Shown here one piece after another: positions 6,972 through 8,716 of a stretch of DNA of 8,716 nt (its first letter is position 1; each line of letters opens with the position of its first letter). The notes beneath the pieces are model-generated. The model searched no databases, had not been told where the DNA came from, and was given only the letters and a program-made list of their open reading frames with translations. Made by a program: the position numbers and the translations under genes. The DNA is from Candidatus Rokuibacteriota bacterium (GTDB lineage Bacteria > Methylomirabilota > Methylomirabilia > Rokubacteriales > CSP1-6), in assembly GCA_016201575.1 (NCBI GenBank), contig JACQCN010000408.1, positions 1 through 8,716 on the forward strand, given 5' to 3'.

Positions 6972-7621
6972 TGCGGCTCCTCTTCCTGGGCCCGCCCGGC
7001 GCGGGCAAGGGCACCCAGGCCCGCGACCTGGCCGCCGAGCTGGGCGTGCCCCAGGTCGCGACCGGCGACATGCTGCGGGAGGCGCTGGCGCAGAAGACGC
7101 CGCTCGGGCTCGAGGCCAAGCGCTACATGGACGCGGGCACGCTGGTGCCGGACGAGGTCGTGATCGGGCTGATCGCGGAGCGGCTCCGGGAGCCGGACGC
7201 CGAGCGGGGCTTCATCCTGGACGGCTTCCCGCGGACGATCCCGCAGGCCGAGGGCCTGGACCGGCTCCTCAAGGACCTCGAGCAGGGGCTCGACCGGGTC
7301 GTCTACTTCGACGTGAGCGAGCCCGAGCTGCGGCGCCGCCTCACCGGCCGCCGCTCCTGCCCCGGGTGTCAGGCCACCTTCCACCTCGTGTCCGCGCCCC
7401 CCAGGGTGGAGGGGCGGTGCGACCGGTGTGGGAGCGAACTCGTGCAGCGCGAGGACGACCGGGAGGCCACGCTGCACAAGCGCCTGGAGGTCTACGCCCG
7501 CCAGACGGCGCCGCTGCTCGACTACTACCGCGACCGCCATCTCCTCGTCTCCGTGACGGGCGAGGGCGACATCACGGCCATCCGCCGGGCCATTCGCGAC
7601 GCGGCGGGGCTGCCCGCGTGA
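6971..7621 (+). CDS. adk: Adenylate kinase with a four-cysteine zinc-type LID
   Basis: Adenylate kinase catalyses ATP + AMP = 2 ADP in the cytoplasm and maintains adenylate energy balance. The product is 216 residues (long bacterial form). The P-loop GPPGAGKGT is at residues 7-15, the AMP-site TGDMLREA at 31-38, and the signature FILDGFPRTIPQAE at 81-94. The LID (about 125-163) contains C130-x2-C133 and C150-x2-C153, the zinc-finger LID known from Bacillus and many GC-rich phyla. E. coli lacks these cysteines. RREATL-type closure reads DREATLHKRLEVYARQTAPL at 163-182. Start: the ATG at 6971 uses the last base of the secY TGA, and the family begins with exactly this M-x-LLFLGPPG. Its stop overlaps the map GTG (GTGA). 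Confidence 0.98.
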   Translation: MRLLFLGPPGAGKGTQARDLAAELGVPQVATGDMLREALAQKTPLGLEAKRYMDAGTLVPDEVVIGLIAERLREPDAERGFILDGFPRTIPQAEGLDRLLKDLEQGLDRVVYFDVSEPELRRRLTGRRSCPGCQATFHLVSAPPRVEGRCDRCGSELVQREDDREATLHKRLEVYARQTAPLLDYYRDRHLLVSVTGEGDITAIRRAIRDAAGLPA

Positions 7622-8394
7622 TCGTCCTCAAGTCGCCCCGGGAGCTGGCGCTGATGCGCAATGGCGGGCACATCCTCGCCGACGTGATGGACCGGCTCCG
7701 GGAGATCGTCCAGCCGGGGATGGCCACCCAGGAGATCGACGAGGACGTCGAGGCCTTCATCCGCAAGCGCGGGGCCACCCCCGCCTTCAAGGGATACCGG
7801 GGGTTCCCGGCGACGGTGTGCGTGTCGATCAACGACGAGGTTGTGCACGGGATCCCCTCTCCGCACCGGCGGATCAAGAAGGGGGATATCGTCGGGCTTG
7901 ATCTCGGGTGTATCGTCGGAGGGTACTATGCCGATTGCGCCCTGACGCTCGCCCTCGGCGACGTGCCGCCGCGGGTGCAGGAGCTCATCGACGTCACCCG
8001 GCAAAGTCTCGACATCGCCATCGACGAGTGCCGGCCGGGTCGCCGGCTGTCCGACGTCTCGCACTCCGTGCAGCGGCACGTCGAGGCCCACGGCTTCGGC
8101 GTCGTGCGGACCTTCGTGGGGCACGGCATCGGGCGCGAGCTGCACGAGGATCCCCAGGTGCCGAACTTCGGGGATCCCGGGCGGGGCCCGCAGCTCAAGC
8201 CCGGCATGGTGCTGGCGATCGAGCCGATGGTGACGATGGGAAGCTGGGAGGTCCGGATCCTCGAGGACCGCTGGACGGCCGTCACCGTGGACGGCAGCCT
8301 GGCGGCCCACTTCGAACACACGATCGCCGTGACCGAGCACGGCCCGGAGGTGCTGACGAGCCGGACGGGCCGGAGCCGACAGAAGGCTGCGTGA
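7618..8394 (+). CDS. map: Methionine aminopeptidase, type I
   Basis: MetAP removes the initiator methionine from nascent proteins at the ribosome exit, after deformylation. The product is 258 residues (264 in E. coli), without an N-terminal SH3-type zinc extension, so it is the short type Ia. All five metal ligands are present: D95, D106, H169, E202 and E233. The catalytic H77 (VVHGIP) and H176 are also there, in the motif [18 protein letters not shown] at 168-185. The start is GTG 7618, giving [17 protein letters not shown], the usual beginning. It overlaps the adk stop by 4 bp. The Ser/Arg/Lys tail after [17 protein letters not shown] is normal. infA starts on the last base of its TGA. Confidence 0.97.
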   Translation: MIVLKSPRELALMRNGGHILADVMDRLREIVQPGMATQEIDEDVEAFIRKRGATPAFKGYRGFPATVCVSINDEVVHGIPSPHRRIKKGDIVGLDLGCIVGGYYADCALTLALGDVPPRVQELIDVTRQSLDIAIDECRPGRRLSDVSHSVQRHVEAHGFGVVRTFVGHGIGRELHEDPQVPNFGDPGRGPQLKPGMVLAIEPMVTMGSWEVRILEDRWTAVTVDGSLAAHFEHTIAVTEHGPEVLTSRTGRSRQKAA

Positions 8395-8612
8395 TGACCA
8401 AAGAAGACGCGATCGAGGTCGAGGGGACGGTCGTCGAGCCGCTGCCCAACGCGATGTTCCGAGTGGAGCTGGAGAACGGGCACCGGGTGCTCGCCCACGT
8501 GAGCGGGAAGATGCGCATGAACTTCATCCGGATCCTTCCGGGCGACCGGGTCAAGGTCGAGCTGTCGCCCTACGACCTGACCCGCGGCCGGATCACGTAT
8601 CGGTTCAAATGA
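8394..8612 (+). CDS. infA: Translation initiation factor IF-1
   Basis: IF-1 binds the A-site of the 30S subunit during initiation and cooperates with IF-2 and IF-3. The product is 72 residues, exactly the usual length, and is a single S1/OB-fold domain. Key segments are [20 protein letters not shown] (5-24), [20 protein letters not shown] (26-45), [20 protein letters not shown] (47-66) and the ending ITYRFK. AGAAGG at 8381-8386 is 7 nt before the ATG. The ATG shares its A with the map stop codon. The gene is followed by 97 nt of GC-rich hairpins before a probable rpmJ start. Confidence 0.98.
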   Translation: MTKEDAIEVEGTVVEPLPNAMFRVELENGHRVLAHVSGKMRMNFIRILPGDRVKVELSPYDLTRGRITYRFK

Positions 8613-8614
8613 CT

Positions 8615-8640
8615 CGGAGGGGGGCTTCGCCCCCCTTCCG
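8615..8640 (+). terminator. First GC hairpin downstream of infA (possible attenuator or processing site)
   Basis: The six G of 8619-8624 pair with the six C of 8630-8635, closed by C8625-G8629 over a TTC loop. The stem extends through A8618-T8636 and, with T8637 bulged, G8617-C8638, G8616-C8639 and C8615-G8640, giving 11 bp in all. It starts 2 nt after the infA stop. No U tract follows, so classical intrinsic termination is doubtful; transcript stabilisation or partial attenuation fits better. Confidence 0.5.
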
Positions 8641-8642
8641 AA

Positions 8643-8659
8643 ACCTCCCCCCGGGAGGT
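8643..8659 (+). repeat. Second inverted repeat downstream of infA
   Basis: ACCTCCC (8643-8649) and GGGAGGT (8653-8659) are perfect 7-bp arms with a CCC loop. It begins 2 nt after the first hairpin. Its C run (8647-8652) could also pair with the G run of the first hairpin (8619-8624), giving an alternative fold. Confidence 0.55.
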
Positions 8660-8660
8660 G

Positions 8661-8679
8661 GCGGCGGCGAAGCCGCCGC
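8661..8679 (+). repeat. Third inverted repeat downstream of infA
   Basis: GCGGCGGC (8661-8668) and GCCGCCGC (8672-8679) are perfect 8-bp arms with a GAA loop. It is one base after the second hairpin, so the three stems are almost contiguous. After it come 30 nt of purine-rich sequence leading to the ATG at 8710. Confidence 0.55.
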
Positions 8680-8709
8680 TCGAAGGGGAAGCGAGGGGCG
8701 TGAGAGGTC

Positions 8710-8716
8710 ATGAAAG
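8710..8716 (+). CDS. rpmJ: Probable start of 50S ribosomal protein L36, cut by the window end
   Basis: Only ATG AAA and one further G are visible. L36 proteins almost always begin Met-Lys-Val/Ala, and rpmJ follows infA in the canonical order infA-rpmJ-rpsM-rpsK-rpsD-rpoA-rplQ. The visible codons and purine-rich GAGGG (8693-8697, 12 nt upstream) are compatible with this. The call rests on position, not on sequence; rpsM would be the alternative if rpmJ were absent. Confidence 0.45.

Noticed and set aside
7366..7617. Extension of methionine aminopeptidase into the adk coding region
   Set aside because: The GTG at 7618 gives the canonical N-terminus and overlaps the adk stop in a GTGA arrangement. 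Upstream residues are a shadow of adk.
7850..7930. Slight local drop in GC and a few rarer codons within map
   Set aside because: The stretch encodes the conserved metal-binding region ([17 protein letters not shown]) in frame. The change is small and does not suggest transfer or recombination.

Overview
The window is one uninterrupted stretch of the bacterial ribosomal-protein super-operon (end of the S10 cluster, the spc cluster, start of the alpha cluster), entirely on the + strand. Order: rpsC (5'-truncated)-rplP-rpmC-rpsQ-rplN-rplX-rplE-rpsN-rpsH-rplF-rplR-rpsE-rpmD-rplO-secY-adk-map-infA, then probably the first two codons of rpmJ. Every gene before the truncated end is intact and in frame, and the order is the classical conserved one. 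I see no mobile element, CRISPR array, tRNA or rRNA, and no cargo gene.

The organism is a very GC-rich bacterium with strongly G/C-ending codons; this is why long spurious ORFs appear on both strands. S14 is the short zinc-binding (C+) form, L24 carries a C-terminal four-cysteine knuckle, and adenylate kinase has a four-cysteine LID. Together with the secY-adk-map-infA arrangement, this fits an uncultured GC-rich lineage outside Gammaproteobacteria. Something like Rokubacteria/Methylomirabilota or a deltaproteobacterial-type group is my guess, not a demonstrated assignment.

Layout: 2-1505 encodes S3, L16, L29 and S17 (S10-operon tail). 1510-5658 encodes L14, L24, L5, S14, S8, L6, L18, S5, L30 and L15 (spc block). 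5655-8612 encodes the SecY translocon channel, adenylate kinase, methionine aminopeptidase and IF-1. Eight junctions overlap (1 to 20 bp) and most of the rest are 2-14 nt apart, so the genes are almost certainly co-transcribed and many translationally coupled. The products build both ribosomal subunits (L14, L16, L5, L18, L24 and L29 in the large; S3, S5, S8, S14 and S17 in the small), start translation (IF-1), thread new proteins through the membrane (SecY), trim their initiator Met (Map) and balance adenylates (Adk).

The window does not contain an evident new system. The parts not explained by ordinary housekeeping are: a 48-nt two-tier hairpin in the rplR-rpsE gap that pairs better when read on the minus strand; a Lys/Ala/Pro-rich extension of about 47 residues on L5; and three back-to-back GC hairpins filling the infA-rpmJ gap. 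No gene-free stretch exceeds about 100 nt.
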